Below, one piece after another: positions 10,810-23,900 of a DNA stretch of 64,000 bases (within the stretch, counting starts at the first letter, position 1; each line of letters begins with the position of its first letter). Both the position numbers and the translations under genes were made by a program. The notes beneath the pieces were generated by a model. That model was not told the DNA's origin, did no database searches, and saw nothing but the letters and a program-made list of their open reading frames with translations. This DNA is from Harmonia axyridis (taxonomy: Eukaryota > Arthropoda > Insecta > Coleoptera > Coccinellidae): assembly GCF_914767665.1 (NCBI RefSeq), contig NC_059502.1:13516001-13580000 (forward strand). Direction: 5' to 3'.

Positions 10810-13800
10810 TGAAGTCATTCGCTATGACTAGTGTTTCAGATAACATGACTGATTGCCATATTTCTTACTTTCATTTCATTGGAAATCTAAGTAATCTCAA
10901 TGTTTTAGTCAAAACAGATTAATTTTTAGAACCCTTTCAACATACACTCACCGGCAAAATACTCGGCCACCTAAAATTTTGCTGGAGTACATTGAGCAAG
11001 AACTTTAGTAATTTTTCATCGATTTCAATTGTTTCTACGCCAAATTGGTATTAAAACAAGTTTTAGAAACGAGTGAAATCGATGAAAAATTACAAAAGTT
11101 CTTGGACAACGAACGTTAGCAAAAGTTTAGGTGGCCGAGTTTTTTAGAGATTAAAGTATATGATTATTCTTAAAGACTATTAGTTCTTGGATTCTCAAAT
11201 ACCAACTGTCATCAAACTCATTCTTCCAGATCCGAGTCAACCCAGCGCCAAAAACCAAAACAAACCGATACGTGTACTGCTTCAATTACTCAATCAGCGT
11301 GAAAGGTAACCAATTCTTCAAGATCGCCTTATTCGTCTTATAAGTTCGATATTGAAAAACCCCAATTATGTTCCTTTTGTTTCAAATTTCCTTTGAATAT
11401 TAAAACATTCTCATTTGAATTTTTTTTTCCTGAAACAATTCCAGGCTTTCATTTGAATACGCGTATCTTCGAAAGAAATCAAGATATCAAAGTGAAATAA
11501 AAACTGGAAGATGGCAAAAAGATGGTATTTTTCATTAAAATGAGCATAAACTCTACGAATATCCTGAACTGTTTCACAGGGTGTTAAGAAATTGGACTAC
11601 AAATGCATGTTTTTTCACCCTGTATAAATGAGCTATCAACATTTTTGTAGAACTTTTCTGGAGCTAGTATTAATACCGAAGAATTTATCATCAATTTGAC
11701 GTAGAAACAATTGAAATCGATAAAAAATTGCAAAAGTTCTTGGACAACGAACTTCAGCAAAATTTTAGGTGGCCGAGTTTTCTTGCCGGTGATTGTGTTT
11801 TGAAAGGGTTCTAAAAATTACTGTGTTTCAATTTAAAGGTTGAAATTAGTAAAATTTTAAATGAAATAAAATTATGAAATACAGCAATCAGCCATGTTAT
11901 CTCAAACACCAATCAAAGCGAATGACGCAAATTTCAGGTGGCCGAGTTTTTTTGACGGTGAGTGTATATTATTATTCTTAAAGCGGCAAAGCCTATTGGT
12001 TTATGGCTTTTTAAATACCAAACCAACTGTCATCAAACCTATTCTTCCAGAACCTAGTCAACCAGCCGCCAAAAACCAAAACAAACCGATGCGTGTTTGA
12101 ACAGGTACTGCTTTAATGGCTCAATCAGCGTGAAAGGTACCCAATTGTTCAAGATCGCCTTATTCGTCTTAAATGGTATTTTTCAATAAAATGAGCATAA
12201 ACTCTGCAAATATCCTGAACTGTTTCACAGGGTGTTAAGAAATTGGACTACAAATGCATGTTTTTTTCACCCTGTATAAATAAGCTATCAACATTTTTGT
12301 AAAACTTTTCTGGAGCTAGTTTTAATACCGAAGAATTTATCATCAATTTGACTTAGAAACAATTGAAATCGATAAAAAATTGCAAATGTTCTTAAACAAC
12401 GAACTTCAGCAAAATTTCAGGTGGCCGAGTTTTTTTGCCGGTGATTGCGTGTTGAAAAGGTTCTAAACATTATTCTGTTTCGATTTAAAGGTTTAGATTA
12501 CTAAGATTTTCAATGAAATAAGATTATGAAATACAGCAATCAGCCTTGTTATCTCAAACACCAATCAAAGCGAAAGACGCAAATTTCAGGTGGCCGAGTT
12601 TTTTTGACGATGAGTGTATATTATTATTCTTAAAGATTATTGGTTTATGGATTTTTAAATACCAAACCAACTGTAATCGAACCTATTTTTCCAGAACCGA
12701 GTCAACCAGCCGCCAAAAACCAAAACAAACCGATACGTGTTTGAACAGGTACTGCTCTAATGGCTCAATCGGCGTGAAAGGAACCCAATTCCTCAAGATC
12801 GCATTATTTGTCTTATAAATTCGATGTCTCGTCCTTTCCGCTAGAGATGGGCATATGGAATATTGAAAAATCCCAATTATTTTTCTTATTGTTTAAAATT
12901 TCTTTTGAATATTGGAACATTATCAATTACATTTTTCTCAAAAACAAATCCAGGCTTTAATTTGAAAACGCGTATTCTTTGAAAGAAATCAATGTATCAA
13001 AGTGAATTAAAAACTGGAAGATGGTGAAAAGGATGGTCTTTGTAATAAATTGAACGTGAACTCTACAAATTCTCTGAACTGTTCCACAGGGTGTTAAGAA
13101 GTTGTGCTAAAAATACATGTTTTTTCTCCCTGTATAAATAAGCTATCAACATCTTTGTAAAAATTTCCTGGAGTTAAAACCAAATAAGTTATCTTCAATT
13201 TGGCGTATAAACAATTGAAATCGATAAAAAAATGCAAAAGTTCTTGGACAACGAACTTCAGCAAAATTTCAAGTGGCCGAGTTTTTTTGCTGATGATTGT
13301 GTGTTGAAAAGGTTCTAAACATAACTCTGTTTTAATTTAGATTAATTAAATTAATTTGAGATTACTAAGATTTTCAATGAAATAAAATTATGAAATAAAG
13401 CAATCAGCCATATTATCTCAAACACCAATCAAAGCGAATGACGCAAATTTCAGGTGGCCGAGTTTTTTTGACTGTGCGTGTATATTATTATTCTTAAAGA
13501 CGATTGGTTTATGGATTTTTAAATACCAAACCAACTGTCATCAAACCTATTCTTCCAGAACCGAGTCAACCAGCCTCCAAAAACCAAAACAAACCGATAC
13601 GTGTTTAAACAGGTACTGCTTCAATGACTCAATCAGCGTGAAAGGTACCCAATTCTTCAAGATCGCCTTATTTGTCTTATAAGTTCGATATCTCGGCGCT
13701 TCCGCTAGAGATGGGCAAACGAAATATTGAAAAACCCCAATTATGTTTCTTTTGTTTCAAATTCCCTTTGAATATTAAAACATAAGATATCATTTGAATT

Positions 13801-14511
13801 TTTTTCCTGAAACAATTCCAGGCTTTCATTCGAATACGCGTATCTCCAAAAGAAATCAAGATATCAAAGTGAAATAAGAATTGAAAGATGGCAAAAAGAT
13901 GGTATTTTTCAATAAAATGAGCATAAACTCTACAAATATCCTGAACTGTTTCACAGGATGTTAAGAAATTGGACTACAAATGCATGTTTTTTTCACCCTG
14001 TATAAATAAGCTATCAACATTTTTGTAAAACTTTTCTGGAGCTAGTTTTAATACCAAAGAATTTATCATCAATTCGTCGCAGAAACAATTGAAATCGATA
14101 AAAAATTGCAAAAGTTCTTGGACAACGAACTTCAGCAAAATTTCAGGTGGCCGAGTTTTTTTGCCGGTGATTGTGTGTTGAAAAGGTTCTAACCATTACT
14201 CTGTTTTAATTTAAAGGTTGAGATTACTAAGATTTTCAATGAAATAAAACTATGAAATACAGCAATGAGCCATGTTATCTCAAACACTAAGCGAATGACG
14301 CAAATTTCAGGTGGCCGAGTTTTTTTGACGGTGAGTGTATATTATTATTCTTAAAGCCTATTGGTTCATGGATTTTTAAATACCAAACCAAATGTCATCA
14401 AACCTATTCTTCCAGAACCGAGTCAACCAGCCGCCAAAAACCAAAACAAACCGATACGTGTTTAAACAGGTACCGCTTTAATGGCTCAATCGGCGTGAAA
14501 GGTACCCAATT
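10810..14511 (+). repeat. Tandem array of 0.65-0.87 kb units with an inverted first unit
   Basis: The marker GGTGGCCGAGTTTTT occurs near 11131, 11768, 11940, 12421, 12591, 13273, 13456, 14148 and 14311. After the first these fall in pairs spaced about 650, 860 and 865 bp apart. Each unit has a MITE-like end (CACTCACCGTCAAAAAAACT on the opposite strand), a 54-nt exon-like block, and a block reading AATTCTTCAAGATCGCCTTA. The part at 10810-11060 is an inverted copy of about 11690-11930, making a hairpin end. The array stops at 14511, where unique sequence upstream of the SMOC-like gene begins. It probably arose by duplication of a DNA-transposon-containing segment. Confidence 0.8.
14416..14469 (+). 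other. Repeated 54-nt exon-like cassette (last of five copies)
   Basis: In each full array unit a block of about 54 nt is flanked by TTCTTCCAG upstream and GTACTG or GTACCG downstream, as an exon would be. Copies: 12051-12104, 12695-12748, 13559-13612, 14416-14469, plus a damaged one near 11231. All four complete copies are open in frame 1 for 18 codons (NRVNQPPKTKTNRYVFKQ in the last two, with Lys-to-Glu and other changes in the others). No known domain. It may be a captured exon or chance structure within a repeat. Confidence 0.4.
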
Positions 14512-14884
14512 ACCGGTGTACCAAGAACCAATCCCGCAAGCTCGCAATAGGCGCATTACGCCCTAGGTGCAGATTCCCTCGCCGCGGCACTGATTACCAT
14601 TGTTAAGAGATTGGGGGAACATCAAACAACCTATGAATCTGGGGCCACTCTCTTCCTCTGCTCCTCTGCCTCAAATTCACAGTTCATAACACTGCGCCCA
14701 GTGCTGCTGAGCCCTAGCTCGCTATCGTCAACATTCACAATCAAGACTTGACCAGTGGTAGATGTGTGTTAAGTCGGACTCGGTTAAGTAGGATCGCCGC
14801 AGAGTTACGAAAGTCCGTTCTTGTGACTCTTTAACTGTACTAGTGACGTTTTTAATATAGTGATGCGTTAAATTACCATTGGAA
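14512..14884 (+). promoter_or_regulatory. magu: Promoter / 5' UTR region of the SMOC-like gene
   Basis: Unique, relatively GC- and CpG-rich sequence between the end of the tandem array and the ATG at 14885, unlike its AT-rich surroundings. I found no clear TATA box, and the transcription start is not identifiable by eye. Its composition fits a 5' UTR plus core promoter of a broadly initiated gene. Confidence 0.5.
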
Positions 14885-14938
14885 ATGTGGCTGCACACAT
14901 TTTTCTCCCTGGGGCTGCTGGTTCTTACTTATTCTACC
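14885..14938 (+). CDS. magu: SMOC-like gene, exon 1: signal peptide
   Basis: ATG 14885 opens MWLHTFFSLGLLVLTYST, a typical hydrophobic signal peptide, then the donor GTAAGT at 14939. It ends exactly in phase 0, matching the phase-0 acceptor at 42661-42662, so the leader joins directly to the Kazal domain. The upstream sequence lacks another in-frame start with a signal sequence. The link to exons 28 kb away is inferred from strand, phase and the need for a leader; an intervening small exon cannot be excluded. Confidence 0.7.
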
Positions 14939-17900
14939 GTAAGTACATTTAGGTCGAAATATTACCCCTTTCAGATACGTCCGCCGATGAAGAACAACAT
15001 GCGTAAACTAGTGTTTTCGAGAAAAATCGATCTTATATATATTCAGAGGTCAGTTCCATTTTCGTCGGATTATTTCCTTCAAGATAATAACTTCCTATCG
15101 TATTTTGAAAACTGTTATATTGTGTAATAATTTGAATGGTTGTAAACACAATGTATCTACTAAAAATAGATTCGGAAATCAATGCAAATGAACTTTAGCT
15201 CCCTGAATTCAAACCTTCCTTGTTTTTAATAAATATGGTAATTAAATACAACATTACCTACTCACCTTATTTTGACAAAAATATACAAATTGAAAGTTCG
15301 GCAGTGAGCTTTTCGATACTATCGATGTTGAACCTACGAAATTCGAAATTTCAAACAAAAGGATTTTAAAGGTCAACATGTTTTGCAATTTTTGATCAGA
15401 TCAAAGTTAGATCGCGCGAATTGCAAAATTAGGGCTTATACCTCCAAATTGGACTATCAAATTCCCTCGGCGACAACAATATTTTTGGTTGAATAAAATA
15501 ATAGGTATATCATCATTCACTCATGAAATGTATTATGTTGCAAAATTGCATTATCAGGATAATTACATATACACATGAAACCAATTACCAACATATCAAT
15601 CATATTTTAATCCTAATCATATTCAATTCTTATATGTTATAAATGATAAAAATGGAAATTTATCTCCGCATGGCATTAAATGGAATAAGATATAATGTCT
15701 TGATAGAGTTGTTACTAAATTGGAGCAACTGTTCAAACTGGAAATTTCTAAATGACAGTTTTTAACGAATTGAATAGGTTGGGTTGTTTCTGTTAGAATT
15801 AATTATTCGCTCGCATTTCAAATGAGATTCGCAAATAACAACAAAAAAAATTGAAAAAATAGATAAGGTAAACGAGCTGATCAAAAATTGAAAAAAGTAT
15901 CTAGTAATTTTGAAATTGAGAAGAATTTATTTTATCATTATTTTTTCGATCAATACTATCATAATTGATTATATGTATAATGTAGGTAAGCTTTTGAATT
16001 GCTAGATCTTTAAGGATTCATAGAGCTATTAAAGAAAAATATTAGAATGAAAATACTAATGTTTTCAAATATTTTCTGGACGGTTTTGTCATACAAATTG
16101 TAAACCTAACTGTTGTTGTGGATGGAGCAGAGACCGAATAACACTTTGTTTTGATTGCAAATTACTCGCAAAAAAAGCAGTGTTTTATCAATACACAAAA
16201 TTCGTTTATTCATTTTTCAAACAACAACAAATGTAGCGTCACTCAACCTTTAATATCTCGAAGCAGACACACGTCTTCAGGAGCTTGGTACTTGCAAGAA
16301 AAAATTGGTATGCCATATTTGTTCCAAGCCCGAGACTTATTGGGTGACGTCTCAGAGTAATAAACATAGATAGAGGGAGTATACGTCATTTTCAGTAAGC
16401 AAATTTTGTCCCCAACATGAACTATCAAATTTGACATAAGGTGCGCAGAAATGAAAACATATTGCTGATACGATATTTCCCTCATTTCACGTGTTTCTCC
16501 ACAAAGAACGCACCTCTTATGTCCCATAGTGAATAAACGTTTCATAATCACTCAAAATATTTTGAAATAAAAACCTAAATATATCAGAAATTCAGAAAAC
16601 AAACTTCAAGCGCGCCAAACGACGTGAAACAACCTATGACACTAGGAGAGCAAAACTTGCCAAACCTTGGATTTCAGCAGGTAGATACAGAAAATAATCA
16701 ATATTCTGTTTATTTTAAATTCGACAATTAGGAAAAATATCGTATTCCAAATATTCAAATTTGCTAATTTAATCGGGAACTACTCAAATTAATATATTTC
16801 ATTCAATGTAATATACATTCATAACGATATAGTAAAAAGGTGGATTTGAAAATATATCACAATCCGACAACGTAATCTAACCATGTTGGGGACATGTAAA
16901 AATTGCGTATACTCCCTCTATCTATGTTTATTACTCTATGGAGAAAATAGAACCATTCCTCGAATCTTCTTGTAATTCTGGGGAATAATTGAATTTAATG
17001 AAGGGACGAAGTGATAAGACTAAAAATTTATCTGTTCAAACAATTTTCCACGAAGAGTCCTAAGTGCCATCCTCAATGCAACATGCGGTATACTCAGAAT
17101 TAAGAGTTGCTCACGTTGATAGGGTTCTTTCATATTTATCATCCTATTTATTATTCTACGAGTCAGTTTAATGAATAAATGAGATTTTCATTATGGAGGA
17201 TGACATGTTCCGGTCAAGATAACTAAGAATTATAACATCACTTCTGCTAGCACGTTTTCGGCATGAAAATCGTCGTCGAAGATTAGGGAAGTGTGCTAGT
17301 TGTCCGAAAGTGTTATTAATCTCAATTGTACGGAGGCGGTTGGAAATGGACGGGTTAAAATGCTCCAGATAACTTCCATAATATCGGACAATGTGATTGA
17401 TTAAATATATGTACTTATTATGACATATTATTGAGGTTCGAATTGTAAACCATAACTATAATTATTTGTGTTTTCTAACCGAAAATTCGGTTTTGAAATG
17501 GCCTAAACATAAAAGCTCATTCTTCTCACCTCCATCTCTAACTTTAACTGACACCGTGAACCTAGCTGCCGGTTACTGTTAAAAATTAGCACTTCGGCTG
17601 CCAGCTAAATTCACGTTGTCAGTTAGATGGAACTGGAGGTAATATGATTGGGACTAATAATTAGTAATGCGTGAAGATATCTAGATCCATTTCTTGTAGA
17701 TACCAATACCTACTATACCTATAGCATGGTTCAATTTTTGGTAGACAAACCCCTGATCACTGAATTATTTAAGAAATTTTGAGGAAAACACTGATATGAG
17801 ATTAGGAACTAGTTCATTTATTAGCCAACTGCATCCTTAGAGACCACATAACGATATTTAGGTATGTTCATTTGGTGAATAAAGCGCCCAAAAGCTCCTG

Positions 17901-20900
17901 ACTTCGATTCTTTCTTTTCTTTTTTATACATTATTCTTGAATTTTATGTAATTCTGATGATGCTATAAACACGAGATTTTGCTAGAAGCTTTGCATGATT
18001 ATTCTTTATATACATGCAAAATCTGAACTCTATCGGATTTTTTATCATGGAAAAATGAGTACTCATTTCTCTTCCAAAGTTCTTGTTGAATTTTCTATGG
18101 TTCTGGTTATCCGATCAAAGGAAATTTTCTACGACTCGTTAAATTGTCACATTCTGCAACAAAACGCAAAATTTCATCTGGATCGAATAAGCAGTTTTAG
18201 AATTAACAAAAAACTAAATTTCGAACGGCCATAATTTACGGTTTACGATTTTGCCCATTAACGAACTTAACAGCAGTATTCAAGATCTGAACCTACCCAG
18301 TAAATTTCAAGTTTCTAGGTCCTTCCTCTCGAAAGTTATCGTGCTTACGGCTGGACGGACAGAATCGAATTTGAACCTCATTGTTTCAAACCGTTCCTGG
18401 TTCAAAATTATAGATATTTTGACGAAATGATAGAGCGATCTGTTCGGAGATTAGAGCTCATAAATGTAAATACTCACCTCAATTTCCTGTAATTATTTTT
18501 TATGTAAATTTTGTAAAACGATTATTCCAGTCCATACCATTCCATTCCATTCAAAAACCATTAGTTGCGAAACATTCAACCATATCTTTGATGAATTCCT
18601 TGAAGATATTGAAAATGAGAACCTCGTCTTTGAAGACGTTATGTTATATTGGACCACAAAAAAAAAATCTCGAAGTTCTAGGAGCTTTGCCATAATTTTG
18701 AAGATGTCTATGAAACTATTGCAGAAGGAAAAATAATTTTGAAATCGATTCTTCGAATTTAAATATTCCAAAAAATATGATAAAAATTATATTACATGTA
18801 CCTTTTGTAAAGCAATTGCTTAAACTGGAAATCTTCGATTTCCGAAGCAGGTTAAGGACGAACATTTTACTTTCTCAAGCTCTCTATGTCTCCTTTTCTC
18901 AAACATGGACGATGACATCCCACACTAGGAACCCTGTTTGTTTTTTATCGATCATCACAATATTTTTCCCGATACCTCGATTCGCAGGTATCCAAAATCC
19001 AAATTGAAATAAGTGTATTGCTCTGTATCAGCTGAATTCTAGATGAGTTTTTAACTGTCTCAAGGCCAACGTCTGCGAATTCTTCGTTTATTCAATCTGT
19101 GATTCTGTGCATAGTTCCCCTACCTCATCTATTCGTGCATCTGCAACCGTAAATTTTAGTTTGTCAGCAATAAAAATATTCTTAGAGTTCAGTTGAAATT
19201 ACAAGAATTATCCGACAAGAATTATGCCAACGTAAGAAACATAATTGAGACATTAAGTTGCGTGAGATACGAAAGTTGTATAATACCAATAACATTGAAA
19301 TTTATCTAATCAAAATTGTATACATACTTTTTTATGAAACATCATATTCCATCCACACTGATTTATCCCATGATTTATATAAAAAGTAATAGTAAGTGCT
19401 GTGATCTACCTTTCTCATACACAATATTATTTATGCATTCATAATGAGCGCACAGATTTAACTTACCCACAGATCTGCCTTGCCCACAGATTTTCTTTGT
19501 CCATAGATCCATCTGCATATGCAAGATTTATATTGACAATTGCTGTTATTTTATACGTCGAGGATATTGGTAATACAAAATCAGAAGACCTTTCTTGAAT
19601 AATGTTACTTAAATTATGGTTCTCGACTTCGATATCTTCACTATTTGTTATTACTAGAAAAAATATCGAGGAATTGTTGAAAACCTAATAATTATACTTC
19701 AGGTGAGTAATTTGATTGATAGAATTTTGTCTAATGTCATTTTGACTGTCAAAATAAAAAGAATTAAGACGTAAATAATGAATAATTTCATTTTTATATG
19801 GAAAAACTAAATTATTGGACACTCGAATATTTCATTAAGGCAATTCATGAATTAATCATCAAACTCAAAATATCTAAACCAATCACAGTTTATAGGATAA
19901 CAGTCATGACGTACCATTATCAATGAACTACTACAAGTGAACGTACTCATTCTAGCAAGTATGTTCATTTTACCTGAATGAAAGACTTCTTAGGTACACC
20001 ATACTGGTGTCGCCCGTTAGGACAGTGTCTTCAATTAACCAGGAAGTTATCTATGCGAATATAAATCAACTTAGCGTCATCAGTGTCATCAATGGTACTT
20101 AGGAAAGTGCTAAATGGGACAGAAGTAATGGAGTTGATCCCTATGGCGTCAAAAGTTTTACGGTTTTCTATTCAGCATCTTCGCTCTTTTATACTACGTT
20201 TGAAATTTTCAATGGACGGCACTTGAGTCAAGAGAATTATTATTTTATAACACCTAAAGAACTTTCATCGCAAAAATGTGTAGTGAGGATGAATACGAAT
20301 ACAGGGGCACTTAAGGTTGTTTTAGCCGTTGAGGTTTTAGGATCGTTTGATTTTATGGTGCTTTTTCGGTGAATGGTTTAGGGAACTTCGTTCATTGCAT
20401 GTCTTAGATATTGTACGAAGAAATTAATTTAATGATTTAGCTTCCGGAGGTGGAGTAAGCATTGAGATCATTTTTAATGTGTGTATAGGGTGTTCCTGAA
20501 TTCGAGGTACAGAGGAAAATGAGAGATTCCTTGGATAATTTTAAGAAAAAAAAATATGTACCATAAACATGCAAACGCCTTGTTTTCGAGTAAAGGGTGT
20601 TTCTTGTAGTCCTACTCATTTGTGATGATTATCCAGTTTATCGAATCTTTTCAAACTTCGTTACAAATTGAGCAAATAAGTATCTTTATAATAATTAAGT
20701 ATTACTAGAGAACTAGTTTGAAATTTTTTTCTCGAATTCGGAAGCAGATACGACAAAACTACAAAAAACCAAAAAGTGTAATACTGAACCAAAGTTTCTT
20801 TCAACATTCATTTCACCAACGATCCACTGAAAGAGTTCTGGAAGAAAGAAGCGGGCACTGTTCCAGAAATTATATCGCCCTGTAGATTTGCATTCAAAAT

Positions 20901-23900
20901 TAGCATATTACATAATGAAAACTTTAAATTGGAATATCTATGCCAAATTCAAGTTGAATATCTTGTGAAGGGGAGGTGCTATGTGAAAAAAAAATTGAGA
21001 AAAATCAAATTGTAATACCATTCATCTTGAAAACAAAGCGTTTGCGGGTCGTTGTTTATGGGCCTTTATTTTTCTTAAAATGATCCGAATACGAATTTCA
21101 GTTCGAATATACATAAATCCGAAAAATATGGAATTGAGCACAATTATTTTTTTTGAGTGTATCGTCTTTCATTTCAGAATAAATGAATTATGATTATTTC
21201 GCTCAAAATTAAAAATAAACATGAAAAAGTTAGTTTCCAATTCAATTAATAATTATTATTTTGATTTTCGAGATATCAAAGGAAATTTTGGCGCCTACTA
21301 ATCAATGATTTTTTTAATGCTGTGATACCAATGTCTCAACTCTAATGATAACCCCTGAAACAGAGAAAGTTTACGAATATTATTGAGTGATTGACATTCT
21401 TTGGCATATTTTGTGACTGCATTAGAAATGTTTACTATAAATTAACGCATCATATTTCAGATAAGATTCTGCACTATATGTATACACGATGAATCCTGAA
21501 TCAATCGTGGCTTTTTATAAACGCGATTTTCTTGATTTGATGCTCGACAAACATTAAGTCCAAATTTCAGTATAAATAATAAATCCACGATAATAAAAGG
21601 AGAAAACAGTTTTGAATAGTCGAATTTCAAAAATTTGATAATTGCTTTTTAGCCAGTTGTTAATAGAAAAGTTGAATAAGGTTCTTCAGCTTGGAGGAAC
21701 AATGAAGAATAGCCAACGGTTTATAAATTCTGTGGATGATAATTCATAAAAATATAGGTGAATACCAATACCAATAAATGTTACGAAATAAATGCGAAAG
21801 TAATCAGTAATTTTTCGATTTCATTCACAGAAAATCTGTTGATGTATAATGTTGTATTTTATTTTTTATTACGAAACTGTTGGTTTTACGAACACAACCC
21901 AGTTGAGAGAATTTTTTGCGATAAATCATCATTTTCAACATATATTTTCAAATTGAGAAACTTCATTTCGTTAAAAAGATCTGATAGAAATGCATAAGGG
22001 GTTGCATGTTTCACCCCTTCAAAAAATCACAACAAATTGAAAAAATTTCCAAAGATAGTCTTCTCATTGTTGAAATATGCCTATAAAATGGTATTCCATT
22101 TAAATTTTTTTTTTTTTTTAATTTTTGTCTCATCTGTTTGTAACTTCAATGAAAAGGCCTAAAAGCTTTTATTTACATGAAAGCCCTCTTTCATTTTTAT
22201 ATGAGAAGAACTTAATAAGTTTTGAAAATTATTCCCTGAATCGATGACTAAATATGGTGCATAACTTGTGGAGCAGATTTTCATTGGACACATGCATCCT
22301 CATCGATTTCACTCGAAGAACGTTTAGTCAGTGGTTGAAGACGACTTCTGAGAAGAAACACGTTGGTGGTTTTATACCTAGACCGTCTAATTCGAAATAT
22401 ATGTTGCAATTAATGACTATCAATCGATTTTTGTGTGGAATGTTGGTAGACAGGTAGAAATTCATGGCGGGAATATTTTTCGGATTTTTTTTTATTGTTC
22501 GGAACATTCAGGTCGTAAGATCCTTTCGGCTGGAGAAGATCATAAATTAGAAGCTCGCATATAGAAGTTCTATGTCATAATTCGATTCATCGGAATCAAT
22601 TTTCGATGGCATAGTCCAAATTTCATGTGGTCTTATTGTTATTACTTCAAGTTGTACTAAGAAATTTTTATTTTTGATTCTTGTGGTTTGTATTGTAAAT
22701 TTTATATTTATTTCATATTTATTTTCCTACAAATATCAGACAAGGAACAACAGAAAAGAGTTAAACGATAAAGAAAACAGATAAAAGATTTTTTAGAGTC
22801 AGGTTACTGGAAAATATAAGAAACAAGATATGAGAGGATAGCCATTCAATAAGGTGCAAAACAAACAATTCCTGGGGTGCAAAACAAACAATTCCTGGTC
22901 AGAGAATTTTGGAAATACGTGTTGAGTTTTGGAGGAAAATAAGAGCACAAACCTAAGAAGTAGAAGTGAAGACCAGGGAGAACACCTAGAAGAGAAGGAA
23001 TTGATAAGCATGAAAGAAGTATAAATGCGTTGAAAATAGAAAAGCGGTAAGGTATAAACAGATAATGTCTGAGATGTTGAAATACATGGGAGAAGAAAGT
23101 AAACATATGTTCAAAGTAATATGTCAAAGGACATTGTATGGAATACAAAGGAAATATGACTAGAAGATGCGTATGATAGTGCCAATTTACAAAAATGGGG
23201 AGAAAAAGGATTGTGGTAACTGGTAATTACAAATGAATTCAATTGTTGAGTACATTATTGAAGGTGAAATAGGCTATAATGGAGATTTTAGGATATATAT
23301 TGAAGACATTGGATAAAGTGTTTAAGATCATATTTTTCAATTCAGAGCAAATAATTCATAAGATCAAGAAGATTGGAAGCAAAGCATATTTGGTGTTCAT
23401 ACATCTGGCAAACGCTTTTGAGACAGTGAAGGAAGATAAATGAGGGAAATATTGGAGAAAATAAGAGCTAAACCTAATTGAGTCGAAGCAATTGAAAATA
23501 TTGACGAAGAATAAACTGATAAGATTAGGGGGAGAATAGACAAAGCAAGCAAATTGTATGTCGCAACGAATAAAAACTACCTCCCAAAGGGAAAATAAAT
23601 AAGAAGACAAAACCAATAGTGTTCATGACTGTAATCAGACCTGTTTTAACATATGGATGTGAGACGTGGGATACAAGACGGAGAATGAAAAGTAAATTAC
23701 AAGCAGAACACATGAAGTTTTTCAGAGGAGTGAAGGGACTGACAAAATTGGAGAGAAGGAGAAATTAAGAGATAAGGAATGAAATGGAGTAGTTTATAGG
23801 AGGCAACTGAGATGGTGGGGACACTCGCATCATATGGGTAGGAGAGACCAGTGAAACAAATATGGGAGGCAAAAGAGGATGCAAAACCGAGAAGAGGAAG

